A stretch of DNA of 64,000 bases from Semisulcospira habei (Eukaryota; Mollusca; Gastropoda; Semisulcospiridae). Numbering within the stretch: the first letter of the stretch is position 1; every line of letters begins with the position of its first letter. The stretch spans positions 180,944,623 to 181,008,622 of the forward strand of contig BTPG01000005.1 of the NCBI GenBank assembly GCA_036245525.1, in the 5' to 3' direction. The translations under genes and the position numbers were made by a program. Under the pieces are notes generated by a model, which was given only the letters and a program-made list of their open reading frames with translations, did no database searches and was not told the origin of the DNA. Of this stretch, positions 11,067-21,637 are shown one piece after another.

Positions 11067-11328
11067 TTAACCCATTCAGCCCTGACGCACAACAGCGGGA
11101 GATGGGTCGACCATGGTAATTCAAGGGTAGTGCCAGATTAGCTTGGCGCCTGTCGGAGCGGATTTTGCGGAGATATCATTCCTGTCGGTAGCGGTTTTTG
11201 TCGGCGCCAAGCTAATCTGGCACTGCCCTTGAATTACCTTGGTCGATCCATCTCCTGCAGCTGGTGCATAGTCATTAGATGACGCCTCCATAATTTGGGA
11301 AATACCGCCGTCGGGCTGAGTGAGTTAA
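11067..11328 (+). mobile_element. Family B MITE with a family-D-like centre
   Basis: TTAACCCATTCAGCCCTGAC and GGGCTGAGTGAGTTAA are the ends. The arms AGTGCCAGATTAGCTTGGCG and GCCAAGCTAATCTGGCACTG are intact. Instead of the usual CTGTCGG loop, the centre is a family-D-like segment (GGAGCGGATTTTGCGGAGAT, compare 8178), so this is a chimera. Confidence 0.85.
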
Positions 11329-11329
11329 A

Positions 11330-11805
11330 CAAAAGCCTTCTTCTATAACGCGAGGCAAATCTTGTATCGTTAAATTGTTGTGTACTGTCTTGTGCATCTA
11401 CTGAGTGAAATCAGGGTATTTACCTTTAATTTACCACATTAATTAGTAGTACACCTTCTTGTTTGAGTATGTGTGTTTCTCCTGCCTACTTCCTAAGTTC
11501 CAGAAAAGGACATGGGTTATAGGCTAGACCTGTAGCATCCTTTTAGGGGATGTAGATGATCGCCTGGTTCTATACCTGCCTATTTTTCTGTGGGCTGGCG
11601 ATTGGGGTGCCTGATAGGCGGGAGCAGGGGATCTAACTGTTTGTCTGTCCAGCGCTGAGTAATTCCCCTTGGTATGTGTATAAACAAAAGACTTGTAATA
11701 TTCCGCTTTCGTTATATCCGACTTTGTTATCAGCGAAGTCGACAACATCTCAGATTTTAGACTGCGAGCCATTCTACTATAGAAGACTACAGGGGAAAAA
11801 AATTT
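11330..11805. other. No gene recognised
   Basis: No coding or repeat signal I can name. Confidence 0.45.
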
Positions 11806-11849
11806 TTTTACCCGTTCAGCGTCGAGAAAAATTGAACAAAAACACAAAG

Positions 11850-11915
11850 GCAAGAGGAATAGATCCTCATGAGCCCCCGCAGTTGCGGGGGCTCATGAAG
11901 ATGTATGCCTCTTGC
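11850..11915. repeat. Family A hairpin (element about 11806-12040)
   Basis: A nearly perfect 66-nt palindrome with CCCCCGCAGTTGCGGGGG at the centre. Upstream GTTCAGCGTCGAGAAAAATT and downstream TGACACCACTTTGAATCC are the typical family-A flanks. Confidence 0.9.
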
Positions 11916-11919
11916 TGAC

Positions 11920-12299
11920 ACCACTTTGAATCCATTTTGCTGGGACAGCGAGGTTTTTGTGTGTGTGTTGAATTAACGAAGATTGCAGAATCACAGTCAT
12001 CTGGTACTGAATGTGTTTATTTTGATGTACTGTTGATAATTTGCATCCCAGCAAAAAACAACAACAACAACAGAAAGTCTGCAAGGATCCACCACAAGCA
12101 GTAATAATCGACGCTAAAAAAATATGGGTGAATGTGGTCTCTTCCCTGAATTATCTCCCATTCGTTGGACACATAATGCCGCTGGTCTGGCGCTAGACCA
12201 ATCCTCCAGGGGGAAGTAACTACGTCAGTCAGTGATAGATTTATCCGCACTTATTGTTTCTGCGACCATTACCGATCTTGGGCCACCCTTGCCACATCT
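11920..12299. other. No gene recognised
   Basis: Contains the right flank of the preceding family-A element up to about 12040; the rest is unrecognised. Confidence 0.45.
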
Positions 12300-12365
12300 G
12301 CAAGAGGCAAAGATTCTCATGAGCCCTTGCGGATGCAAGGGCTCATCAGAATATATGTCTCTTAC
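12300..12365. repeat. Family A hairpin
   Basis: The central stem is CCCTTGCGGATGCAAGGG, a matched two-sided change from CCCCCGC...GCGGGGG. Confidence 0.85.
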
Positions 12366-12506
12366 TGGTACTCCTAAGTAAAATGCAGTCAGTTCTTTCG
12401 CTGAGCTGGGCGCCTGTTGCGTGCGTCCACAAGCGTGCGTATATATAACACGAAGGACTCCCCAAAAGCCACAGGCTAATCTGTAATATCTCTCCCCTCT
12501 CCCGCC

Positions 12507-12519
12507 CCCCCCCCCCCCC

Positions 12520-12546
<27 letters not shown>
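12507..12546. repeat. poly-C / poly-A tract
   Basis: A run of about 14 C is followed by about 26 A. Confidence 0.95.
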
Positions 12547-12551
<5 letters not shown>

Positions 12552-12605
12552 ACTTAATTCCCAAAGTAGGGCATTATGCCATTATATCTAGCAAAAGCCA
12601 GTTTT

Positions 12606-12671
12606 TCCATGATTGAGAAAAGCGAGATTTGTTCTGTAATACAATGAAAATCTCGCTTTTCTCAAGGATGG
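12606..12671. repeat. Family J palindrome
   Basis: TTGAGAAAAGCGAGATTT and AAATCTCGCTTTTCTCAA are exact complements. A second member, with GAAAAGCGAGATTTTCAT, is at 41945. Confidence 0.85.
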
Positions 12672-12777
12672 ACATTATTTTTTTCCATATAACGGCAACA
12701 TTCAGAGTGGCAGAGGCCTCACACAATCCGAAACAACGCGTTCAAATTATTCGTGAAACAAATAAAACCAGTTTTGG

Positions 12778-12843
12778 TAAGCAAGAAGTGTGGATTCTCA
12801 TTACCCCTGCCAATGGCCTAAGTCATGATAATCTGTACTGCTC
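12778..12843. repeat. Family A hairpin, degenerate
   Basis: AAGCAAGAAGTGTGGATTC and GTCATGATAATCTGTACTG are eroded arms. Confidence 0.5.
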
Positions 12844-13020
12844 GACGATAGTATGAGGCTGAATAAAACACACGTGTGTCATCTATGTCCCTAAGACGGC
12901 GGTAGTCGTCTTGGTTTAAGCTTTGCAATTTTAATTCACGAACCCCCTTGTCGTGGAAGTTGAAGACTAAAACAAGACACTATCCACATTCAAAATTCGA
13001 ACACGGACAAAATTGCTCCA

Positions 13021-13086
13021 GCGAAAGGCATAGATTCTCATGAGCCCCTGCAAATGCAGGGGTTCATGAGAATCTATGTCTCTTGT
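13021..13086. repeat. Family A hairpin
   Basis: The left arm GCGAAAGGCATAGATTCTC and right arm GAGAATCTATGTCTCTTG flank CCCCTGCAAATGCAGGGG. Confidence 0.88.
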
Positions 13087-13302
13087 ACACGAAAAATATT
13101 GACAGTGACTCAGGTACCATGATAGGCCATTACTTCTAGTTGCTTCGCCGGACGGTCTGTAGTGTTGGAGCTCGAGCGAGAATTGACCTTCCCATGCGGA
13201 GATGGGTCATTATTGTCTGCTGCTTCCCCAGCGGCCCGTATTGACCAGTGTCCAGCCGCGGACACTGGCTTTTAACCGTCCTGCCCAGTGCGCAGTGGTA
13301 CG

Positions 13303-13373
13303 CGGGCCGACGACGGCCGTCGCCGGCCTGCGCACTCTCGTGCGCAGGCCAGCGACGGCCGACGTCGGACCGG
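13303..13373. repeat. Family E GC-rich palindrome
   Basis: CGGGCCGACGACGGCCGTCG, then CCTGCGCACTCTCGTGCGCAGG, with the return arm GCGACGGCCGACGTCGGACC. Related copies are at 20364, 23466, 33246, 40251, 40450, 57583, 58303, 60504 and 62434. Confidence 0.85.
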
Positions 13374-13464
13374 CTCACTGAGAGCAGACCAGAGATAAGG
13401 GCTTGTGAATCGGTCCTGAACAGTGCAAATGTTGACTCATGAAAGATTCAGCCGGCTCGCTGCC

Positions 13465-13990
13465 TGCGCCTTGTGCCGCGATTGAATTGTCAAGACTACT
13501 CAGAGAGAAAAAATCCGACCACATCACTCCCCTGCTCAAACTCCTTCACTGGCTTCCCGTCCCACAACGCATCCAATACAAGATTCTGTCTCTCTGCTAC
13601 AAATCCCTGAACAACTGCGCTCCTGCCTATCACTCCAATTTACTTCACCCCTACACTCCTTCCCGCTCCCTCCGCACCGCCTCCGACCCTCTCCGCCTCC
13701 ACATCCCCCGCACCAAACTCAGCACTTTCGGCCCCCGCTCCTTCTCTGTAAACGGTCCATCCACCTGCAACTCTCTCCCACTTTCTCTCCGTCAGAAACA
13801 CTCTCTCTCCTCCTTCCAGTCCGCCCTCAAAACTCACCTCTTTCAACAGTTCTAGCACTATATCACCACACTCCCCACCCCAAGCTGACTGTCGCAATGT
13901 ATTTCACTATTTGTGGTACGTGGGTCGTTGTCTAAAGCGTGCGCATGAGTGCGCGAGTTGTGAGTGCGCGCTTAGAGTTATAATTATTAT
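13465..13990 (+). pseudogene. 5'-truncated L2/CR1-like retrotransposon (RT C-terminus)
   Basis: The frame reads DHITPLLKLLHWLPVPQRI, then YKILSLCYKSLN, SRSLRTASDPLRLHIP and SFQSALKTHLFQQF, ending at a stop at 13855. This is the conserved C-terminal segment after the reverse transcriptase palm in L2/CR1-group non-LTR elements. Only the last ~120 codons and an AT-rich 3' region remain. The preceding endonuclease and palm (YADD) are missing. It is a dead fragment; the clade assignment rests on remembered family style. Confidence 0.8.
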
Positions 13991-14480
13991 AAGATATGCG
14001 CATTATAAATACTGTAATTATTATAATTTTAAGACTCGGGCAGTATAAGGTCAACATACTATACAGGCATACAAAACGATCTGTTGATATCAATATAGAT
14101 GTTTACGCTGCTCCCGAAAGGCAAATACATTACAAAATTCAATGAATATGAAAAAAATATCACAGTATTTTTACCTCGAGTTGCGAATAAAACACAAGCC
14201 ACTGCATAAGAACAATTTCAGTATCCCATGTTATTGCAAGAAATCAGAACATAATCTGTTTTTGTATACATCAATAAGGTTATCTTGTGCTTGTGTTATT
14301 TTAGTTCGGCTAATTAATGAATGAACCACAAAACAATCACTCAATCAGCTGATAGATCAGTCAATTATGGAATTCATCAATCATCTCATCCATCTTCCCT
14401 AATTTGATGCTCCATCATCCAATTTCATCCAACCCCACTCCCAAGAATTGCTACATGGTGAAAAACTGAGTAGAACAATA
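13990..14480. other. No gene recognised
   Basis: AT-rich, possibly partly the 3' untranslated region of the preceding element. Contains (CATC)-rich stretches near 14370-14430. Confidence 0.45.
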
Positions 14481-14574
14481 GTAACTCATTCAAGGTTATA
14501 AACGCATCAATAGCTGCGGAAGTCGTATAGCTTTGCCGCCGGTAAAGCTATACGACGCACATTGAAAGAGTTAA
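14481..14574. mobile_element. Family C-like TTAA element, left of a pair
   Basis: It runs from GTAACTCATTCAAGG to TTGAAAGAGTTAA with an inner palindrome GTCGTATAGCTTT/AAAGCTATACGAC. The right TTAA (14571-14574) is shared with the next element. Confidence 0.7.
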
Positions 14575-14652
14575 CACATTTGGGACGTGTAGCAATCGGA
14601 TACGCGGCTTTGCGCACGCGTATCCGGGTGAAGGAATTCTTGAATGAGTCAA
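14571..14652. mobile_element. Family C element, right of a pair
   Basis: TTAACACATTTGGGACGTG and CTTGAATGAGTCAA bound arms CGGATACGCG/CGCGTATCCG. It shares its left TTAA with the preceding element; the right end has mutated to TCAA. Confidence 0.7.
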
Positions 14653-14659
14653 TTTTAAC

Positions 14660-15077
14660 AGAATCCTATCAGGTTTAATGCAAATTACGCACATTATATT
14701 GAAACAAGCCTGCCCTATTCTTGTTTTGTTTGTAATGCACATATTATTGATTATCTGCCTCTCTCTCTCTCCCCGTTTCGAGGGACTGACAACAAAATCG
14801 AAGCGTGGCACGGTGCTTTAGACAGATGGTCAATCAAAGTGGCACAGAATCAGTGCGCCTGAATTGCTCAGTGTTCAGGTTGGACTCCATAGGCAATAGC
14901 CGCCCAACCCCGCCACCTCACACCCCCCCCCCCCTCACCGCTCCCCCCTCGCAACCCGCCACCACCAACACCAAACCCCTTCTCTGCCACTGGACGCATA
15001 TTTTGTGTCTGAGATATTTGTACACTCAACTGCTAAAAGCTACAACAGTCTAAGAAACATAGATACACATGATCTCA
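14660..15077. other. No gene recognised
   Basis: Contains a pyrimidine-rich CCCTCACCGCTCCCCCCTCG stretch near 14930-14950 and no other structure. Confidence 0.45.
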
Positions 15078-15144
15078 GCAAGAGACATAGATTCTCATGA
15101 GCCCCCGCAGTCGCGGGGACTCATGAGGATATAATGTCTCTTGC
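15078..15144. repeat. Family A hairpin
   Basis: The arms GCAAGAGACATAGATTCTC and GAGGATATAATGTCTCTTGC flank CCCCCGCAGTCGCGGGGA. It ends 36 bp before the 35-bp satellite. Confidence 0.88.
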
Positions 15145-15179
15145 AGTCGCATCACGTTAACTTGTTTTTGGCGGCGAAG

Positions 15180-16120
15180 TATTAAACCCCGAACTAACAA
15201 ACAACAGACAAGAGTGTTAAACCCCGAACTAACAAACAACAGACAATGAGTGTTAAACCCCGAACTAACAAACAACAGACAAGAGTGTTAAACCCCAAAC
15301 TAACAAACAACAGACAAGAGTGTTAAACCCCGAACTAACAAACAACAGACAAGAGTGTTAAACCCCGAACTAACAAACAACAGACAAGAATGTTAAACCC
15401 CGAACTAACAAACAACAGACAAGAGTGTTAAACCCCAAACTAACAAACAACAGACAAGAGTGTTAAACCCCGAACTAACAAACAACAGACAAGAGTGTTA
15501 AACCCTGAACTAACAAACAACAGACAAGAGTGTTAAACCCCGAACTAACAAACAACAGACAACAGTGTTAAACCCCGAACTAACAAACAACAGACAAGAG
15601 TGTTAAACCCCGAACTAACAAACAACAGACAAGAATGTTAAACCCCGAACTAACAAACAACAGACAACAGTGTTAAACCCCGAACTAACAAACAACAGAC
15701 AAGAGTGTTAAACCCCGAACTAACAAACAACAGACAAGAATGTTAAACCCCGAACTAACAAACAACAGACAAGAGTGTTAAACCCCGAACTAACAAACAA
15801 CAGACAAGAATGTTAAACCCCGAACTAACAAACAACAGACAAGAGTGTTAAACCCCGAACTAACAAACAACAGACAAGAGTGTTAAACCCCGAACTAACA
15901 AACAACAGACAAGAGTGTTAAACCCCGAACTAACAAACAACAGACAACAGTGTTAAACCCCGAACTAACAAACAACAGACAAGAGTATTAAACCCCGAAC
16001 TAACAAACAACAGACAAGTGTGTTAAACCCCGAACTAACAAACAACAGACAAGAGTGTTAAACCCCGAACTAACAAACAACAGACAAGAGTATTAAACCC
16101 CGAACTAACAAACAACAGAC
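15180..16120. repeat. 35-bp satellite array, about 27 copies
   Basis: The unit is AAGAGTGTTAAACCCCGAAC then TAACAAACAACAGAC. Units are highly uniform; most variation is AAGAG/AACAG/AAGAA at the junction and rare CCAAAC or CCTGAAC changes. GTTAAACCCCGAAC resembles the 3' tail of the tRNA-derived SINE at 53102-53423, so the array may descend from a SINE tail. Confidence 0.95.
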
Positions 16121-16505
16121 GGTGGACCCCCGTGTACAGCCTCATCCGCCGGTAACGTACTAGCTCAAAGGCCACGGGCAAATCCGCCTACTAAACTGCC
16201 GAGATGAGTACTAAGTCTTTCTCAGTCCGCGACAAATCCCTTGCTAATTGCGACCGGAGGGAACGCAAAGATTGCGTAAGACATCTCCTATGATCCACAA
16301 GAGGAAGAGAGATGATGAAACGTTTTTATTCAGGATACAGTTTTAGGCATGCGAATGCCTCTCTTACAAACTGTCCTGCCAAGTGTTTAATGAGCTGGTT
16401 TCAGAACACAATCGACTTTTAGATAATGACGTGAATAGCTGGACCAGAAGATGGTGAGATCATCGGTGTTGTGGTTCATTCAGTTTACAAATCTCCAGAA
16501 CTCTG

Positions 16506-16506
<1 letters not shown>
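16121..16506. other. No gene recognised
   Basis: Unique-looking sequence after the satellite with no coding or repeat signal I can name. Confidence 0.45.
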
Positions 16507-16508
<2 letters not shown>

Positions 16509-16569
<61 letters not shown>

Positions 16570-16582
16570 GAGGAGAGGAGAG

Positions 16583-16648
<66 letters not shown>
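16509..16648. repeat. (GA)n microsatellite
   Basis: Two long GA runs are separated by a GAGGAGAGGAGAGAG interruption, followed by a short (ATG)n. Confidence 0.97.
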
Positions 16649-16766
16649 TGATGATGATGATGATGATGTTGAAACTTAATTTTTCAACGGTAAACATTTT
16701 TGACAGAAAACAAATCGTCATTTTACAAACTTACCGTTGCTAACATCTACAGCATAAAAAAGAGGA

Positions 16767-16894
<128 letters not shown>

Positions 16895-16925
16895 CTATAT
16901 TTACATACAAAACCCAATAGCATCA

Positions 16926-18167
16926 TTATATACAGAAAGAAATAAGAAGAATGTTTAAGTCTCTAATTTTGTCTGTGGTAGGGATGGGGCGTCGCTCTAT
17001 CATTTTTTCAGCTCTTTTATATATGGAGTTTAACCTCTTTATGTGGAGATCACTGCAGCCGTCCCACACTGTGGAGACATAATCAACGTGGGACTTTATA
17101 TGAGCATGAAAAAACAATTTACGGGTATTTTTATCCGTTACATGTCTAAGCTGGGACAATAAGAAAGTGTTTTTTAGCAATGGTCTTACAAACAGCATTT
17201 ATATGGGTCTCCCAGCACAGTTGTTCATCAACATGTATTCCTAAGAATTTATGCTCAGTGACTTGTTCGACAGGTTCAGCGTTTAATTGTAATTGTAATG
17301 GCTGCAGTCGGCTTGATGTTTTTGTCGCGTGTCTATTAAGATACTCTTTGTTTTAGCTGGGTGAGAAACCATATGGTTATAATAATAATAATACCGTTAT
17401 TATATGGGCGCTTTTTTTCTCAATTTTGGGCGAATCGACTCAAAGCGCCGCGAACTGAAACCCAACACGCACACTCACGTAACAGACACGGATTTACGCC
17501 ATTTAAGACAAACACAGTACAAGACAGACGAAGGGCCAGTTTAGCTACTGAAGTTACAGAGATTTTTGATCGCTTGTATTTGAAATTTGTAAAGTGGCCT
17601 GAAACCGGTACCAAAGTGTGGGGGGGTGGGGGTGGGTGGGTGGGGGGGGGGGGGTGGAAGAACCGGAGTACCCGGAGAAAGAACCCCCGACGGTCCGCCC
17701 GAATTAACGGTGACACTTACCAGAGGAGAAAAGTCCGACGCCGGAACCCGTTGTCGAATCTCGCACCTTTGGCATTGGTGGCAAGCGCCTTAACCACTGC
17801 GCCACGGACCGCCCTGTCTACACCAGTCAGATACCTCATTGAGACTGCGTTAACTATGGCTAATGTCCGTCCTTGTTTTACCAGAAATATGAAGACTCGT
17901 CAGCAAATAGATTACAATTAACGTCAGAATTAGTAATATGCAACGGTAGCTCATTGATAAATAATATGAATAAAAGAGGTCCCAAAATAGATCCCTGGGG
18001 GACGTCGTAGTTTACATTTCCTTGTTTAGAATATCTTCCATGGGCGTACACCTTTTTTTTCTGTCTTCCAGATATGATCGGAAGAATGCTATAACGGTTG
18101 CGTTCAAGTGATAACTGTTAGCTTATTTAGGAGAATGTCATGGTCCACAAGGTCAAACGCCTTTTTA
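16926..18167 (-). pseudogene. CR1-like retrotransposon RT, broken and split by a SINE
   Basis: On the minus strand, from high to low coordinates, the translated pieces are KAFDLVDHDILLNKL, VPQGSILGPLLFILFINELP, LFADESSYF (catalytic FADD changed to FADE) and NEVSDW. SINE-1 follows (about 17815-17377), then NHMVSHPAKTKSILIDTR, KFLGIHVDEQLCWETHIN and TRKLFFHAHIKSHVDYVS. These are reverse transcriptase blocks, in order, of a CR1/L2-group non-LTR element. Several frame changes are needed to read them, and the active-site change and SINE insertion show it is dead. The 5' part is cut at 18168 by the GAGT repeat. Confidence 0.85.
17377..17815 (-). mobile_element. SINE-1, tRNA-headed copy inserted in the CR1-like element
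   Basis: On the minus strand the head is GGCGGTCCGTGGCGCAGTGG, then TTAAGGCGCTTGCC, resembling a tRNA A-box region. B-box-like GCGAGATTCGACAACG follows, then a poly-C stretch, GGTACCGGTTTCAGGCCACT, and a tail of GCGCCCATATAATAACGG plus (ATT)n. It interrupts the reverse transcriptase between SDW and NHMV codons. No clear target duplication was found. Confidence 0.8.
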
Positions 18168-18321
18168 TGAGTGAGTGAGTGAGTGAGTGAGTGAGTGAGT
18201 GAGTGAGTGAGTGAGTGAGTGAGTGAGTGAGTGAGTGAGTGAGTGAGTGAGTGAGTGAGTGAGTGAGTGAGTGAGTGAGTGAGTGAGTGAGTGAGTGAGT
18301 GAGTGAGTGAGTGAGTGAGTG
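18168..18321. repeat. (GAGT)n microsatellite
   Basis: About 38 GAGT units at the 3' tail of the minus-strand SINE-2. The corresponding tail at 53762-53775 is (ATTG)n. Confidence 0.97.
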
Positions 18322-18827
<506 letters not shown>

Positions 18828-18884
18828 AACCCATCCTCTATGATACTAACTTCCTCTGAAAGAAAGCAGATGTAAAGTAGGACA

Positions 18885-18948
18885 GCAAGATACAGGTCTT
18901 CATGAGCCCGGGCAGCTGCAGGGGTTCATGAAGATCTGTGCCTCTTGT
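18885..18948. repeat. Family A hairpin
   Basis: The arms GCAAGATACAGGTCTTCATG and CATGAAGATCTGTGCCTCTT flank AGCCCGGGCAGCTGCAGGGG. Confidence 0.8.
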
Positions 18949-19035
18949 AGATAGATGGTCCTGTATAAAATCTTTAGAAGTATTTACCTGACGGTTGGTG
19001 GTTTCTAACTAGGACGCAAAGACCAGGGGGCAGTT

Positions 19036-19135
19036 GCATGAGTGAGCTTAGTCCTGCACCAGCCACTAAGCAAGGTGTCCGCTATATAGCGGAGCACCTA
19101 GCTCAGTGGCTGGCGCAGGACTACGCTCACTCATG
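19036..19135. repeat. Family G palindrome
   Basis: CATGAGTGAGCTTAGTCCTG and CAGGACTACGCTCACTCATG are the outer arms, CAGCCACTAAGCAAGGTG the middle and GTCCGCTATATAGCGGAG the loop. A second copy is at 47540. Confidence 0.85.
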
Positions 19136-20131
19136 AAAAAAATGCAGCTGATCTCAGGACTATTTGGATCGCATCCAGTACTTTCGAGTTTTGGTTTTGC
19201 AGAAGGTTATTTTTGCCTGCATGATTATACCACGCAAGACGCCATAAGCTAGAAAAAAGACAGTGACATCTTTTCCACACAGATTGTTTCTCCGTTGCCT
19301 GCCTGCAAACGAACTGAAGTGATTGTGTTTATTATTAGCATCATACGTATTTTTACAAAATTTAAAAATAAATCCTCCGATAATACTCGAAATAGACATA
19401 GCGTGACACATACAACTCAAAGCCATATAGGCTACACCAAGCCGTTCACTAAAGCCCATGCTTTCAAAACGAAAGGAACACGACAACCTGATATTGTGAC
19501 ATTGTACGTGCAATGTACCTAGTTCAAGTATGTATATATATTATACTGTGTTTCTCTGTTTCAGTGCAACCCACCACCCCACCACCAACCCCCCCCCCTC
19601 CCCCACTCCCTTCCGTGCGTGACTTTGTTCGTGTTTATATTGGGTTTAAATTTTTATAGTAACTAAGTAGGCATGCAAAAAATGTAAGAAAAATAAACCC
19701 AAAAGCCACGTACGTCGGCTTCACCGTTCCACTCACTGTAGCCGATGCTTTGAAGATGAAACCAACATCGCAAACTGATATCATACGCGTACTCCAGATG
19801 GTTGTCATGATAACGTAGTCAGTGTGGCAACTACTAACACAACTCACCTGTCGGACTCACCTGCACATCCATGCACCCTCGTAACTACTCCACAACCCAT
19901 ACCCCTTCCTTCTGGCATAGATGACTCCACCCTTACTGCCATCACACATATCAGTGATCGTCAGGGAGAGAAGGTCATGGGGGGTTTCAGTTCACGGTGG
20001 CACAGCAAAGAGGTGCACAAACGGGTGGATTTGCTCCTGTTTACCAAAGACTACCCCAAACGATCTCGGTTTTTCTCCCCCCGTCTGCTCAGCACATATG
20101 TAAATGAATAGGACTGCATCCCCTATTACCA
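19136..20131. other. No gene recognised
   Basis: About 1 kb. A 95-codon frame at 19824-20111 (ATG to TGA-type stop) is free of repeats, but has no motif I recognise and no flanking gene structure. I leave it uncalled. Confidence 0.4.
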
Positions 20132-20186
20132 GCAAGAGGCACAGATTCTCATTTTAGCAGGGGCCCATGAGAATCTATGCCTCTTG
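20132..20186. repeat. Family A hairpin with deleted left stem
   Basis: GCAAGAGGCACAGATTCTCA pairs with GAGAATCTATGCCTCTTG; the left C-rich stem is missing (TTTTAGCAGGGGCCC). Confidence 0.8.
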
Positions 20187-20363
20187 AGGACTGAAGTGCA
20201 GCAGCGCTTCCGTTCGTTCGCCAAATGTCAAAGAGTTCCACTTCCTGGCAGTAACGTTATTGGCACGCAGGTAAATAAAAAGGTAAATACTGAACATACG
20301 CCACGTACACTATTGTGATGGCAGGTGTGCGAGAAATACTAACCCCACACGCGGGGCGCAAAA

Positions 20364-20446
20364 AGTCACCGGGCCGACGTCGACCGCAGTAAGGCCCGCG
20401 CACTATCGTGCGCGGACACACTGTGGCCGACCTCGACCCGATGCCC
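20364..20446. repeat. Family E palindrome
   Basis: GTCACCGGGCCGACGTCGAC, then GCGCGCACTATCGTGCGCG-type loop arms, then GTGGCCGACCTCGACCCGAT. Confidence 0.75.
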
Positions 20447-20449
20447 TTT

Positions 20450-20740
20450 GCACACCGGGTTATTATCGCACACAAAAATCTATACAAAAAGACCGATCAC
20501 GTACACCGCTTTAAAAATACAACTACGGACAATACATTCTACGTAACACTGTTGACGACATTGCGGGATAATTTTCGTTTTTCGTTTTTCTGAAAGCGAT
20601 CACGTTTGTCACTGTGTAGAGTATTCTTATCTTGCTGTTAATTAATATATAACATACATGCATTCAACCGTGAAATAAAATGAAATTAAATAACGAACTT
20701 TGTTCAACTCAAGCTGTAGGACTTTTTCGTACTTGTCATT
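20450..20740. other. No gene recognised
   Basis: AT-rich unique-looking sequence. Confidence 0.4.
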
Positions 20741-20741
20741 G

Positions 20742-21002
20742 TTAACCCATTCAGCCCTGACGCACTACAGCAGGAGATGGTTCGACCATGATAATTCAAG
20801 GGCAGTGCCAGATTAGTTTGGCGCCTGAATTACTATGATAATTCAAGGGCAGTGCCAAATTAGCTTGGCGCCTGTCGGCGCCAATCTAATCTGGCACTGC
20901 CCTTGAATTATCATGGTCGATCCATCTCCTGCAGCTGCTGCATAGTCATTAGATGACGCCTCCAAAATTTGGGAAATACGGCCGTTGGGCTGACTGAGTT
21001 AA
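20742..21002 (+). mobile_element. Family B MITE with duplicated left arm
   Basis: The ends are TTAACCCATTCAGCCCTGAC and GGGCTGACTGAGTTAA. The left arm (ATGATAATTCAAGGGCAGTG, then CCAGATTAGTTTGGCGCC) occurs twice in direct orientation before the single right arm, giving an L-L-R layout. Confidence 0.88.
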
Positions 21003-21190
21003 TCAGACAGGCATGTAAAACGCTTGAAAAACGGTTCGCCGATTTTCAATAACTGGAAATGTCAACACAGTATATTTCGGATACACCAAATCGCTTGGCG
21101 GACCAAACGTCTTGTTGTTATAACCGAAGTTTATTATAAACGAAGTAAAGTACGTAGAGGACAGTGTAGTCGGGACCTGAGAGAATGTAA

Positions 21191-21347
21191 GTTATTGGTA
21201 GCAAGGGCCCTTTGTAGGCCTGAGGGAGGTCAAAAGAACCATTGTACCCCGAAGGCCGATGGCCTGAGGGATACAATAATTCCTTTGACCTCCCGAAGGC
21301 GTACAAGGGTCCGTGCAGCAAGCCCCTGCTACCAATAACGTATTTGT
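21191..21347. repeat. Family K palindrome
   Basis: GTTATTGGTAGCAAGGGCCC and CCCCTGCTACCAATAACG are the outer arms, TGTAGGCCTGAGGGAGGTCA and TGACCTCCCGAAGGCGTACA the inner arms. A second copy starts at 21638. Confidence 0.75.
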
Positions 21348-21398
21348 TTTCATTCCTCCACTATTTTCCTAAAATAAATCAAAAAGAAATCTTCTGAC

Positions 21399-21637
21399 CT
21401 GGATCACGACAGACATGACTGACGTCAAAGTAATATACATTTATACATACTACTTATGACGTAATGTAGAATCTTTCATGACGTTGCCTTCTCCCGTAGT
21501 GTGCCTGTTGTTTTGAACAACACTAAGTAACTTTATACTTTAGAACGTTTTGGTGATCTTTTACACAGCAAAACTTGCATCCAAGGTGCGTCACTAAGAG
21601 GGCTACAAGAAGTCCGCCATTTGTCGCTACAATATAA
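21399..21637. repeat. Duplicated segment, copy 1
   Basis: CCTGGATCACGACAGACATG through GCCATTTGTCGCTACAA is repeated with small differences at 22727-22963. Confidence 0.8.

Noticed and set aside
13303..13373. CpG-island promoter
   Set aside because: The GC-rich stretch is a family-E palindrome repeated about ten times in the window; no gene follows.
13439..13465. ATG at 13439 as a gene start for the L2-like frame
   Set aside because: The similarity begins only about 30 bp later; the upstream codons are unrelated flank.
15180..16120. CRISPR-like array of 35-bp units
   Set aside because: There are no variable spacers; the whole unit is repeated, the DNA is clearly eukaryotic and no cas-like gene is present.
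19824..20111. 95-codon frame as a host gene
   Set aside because: No motif, splice context or codon signal that I can support, and an overlapping frame is of similar length.
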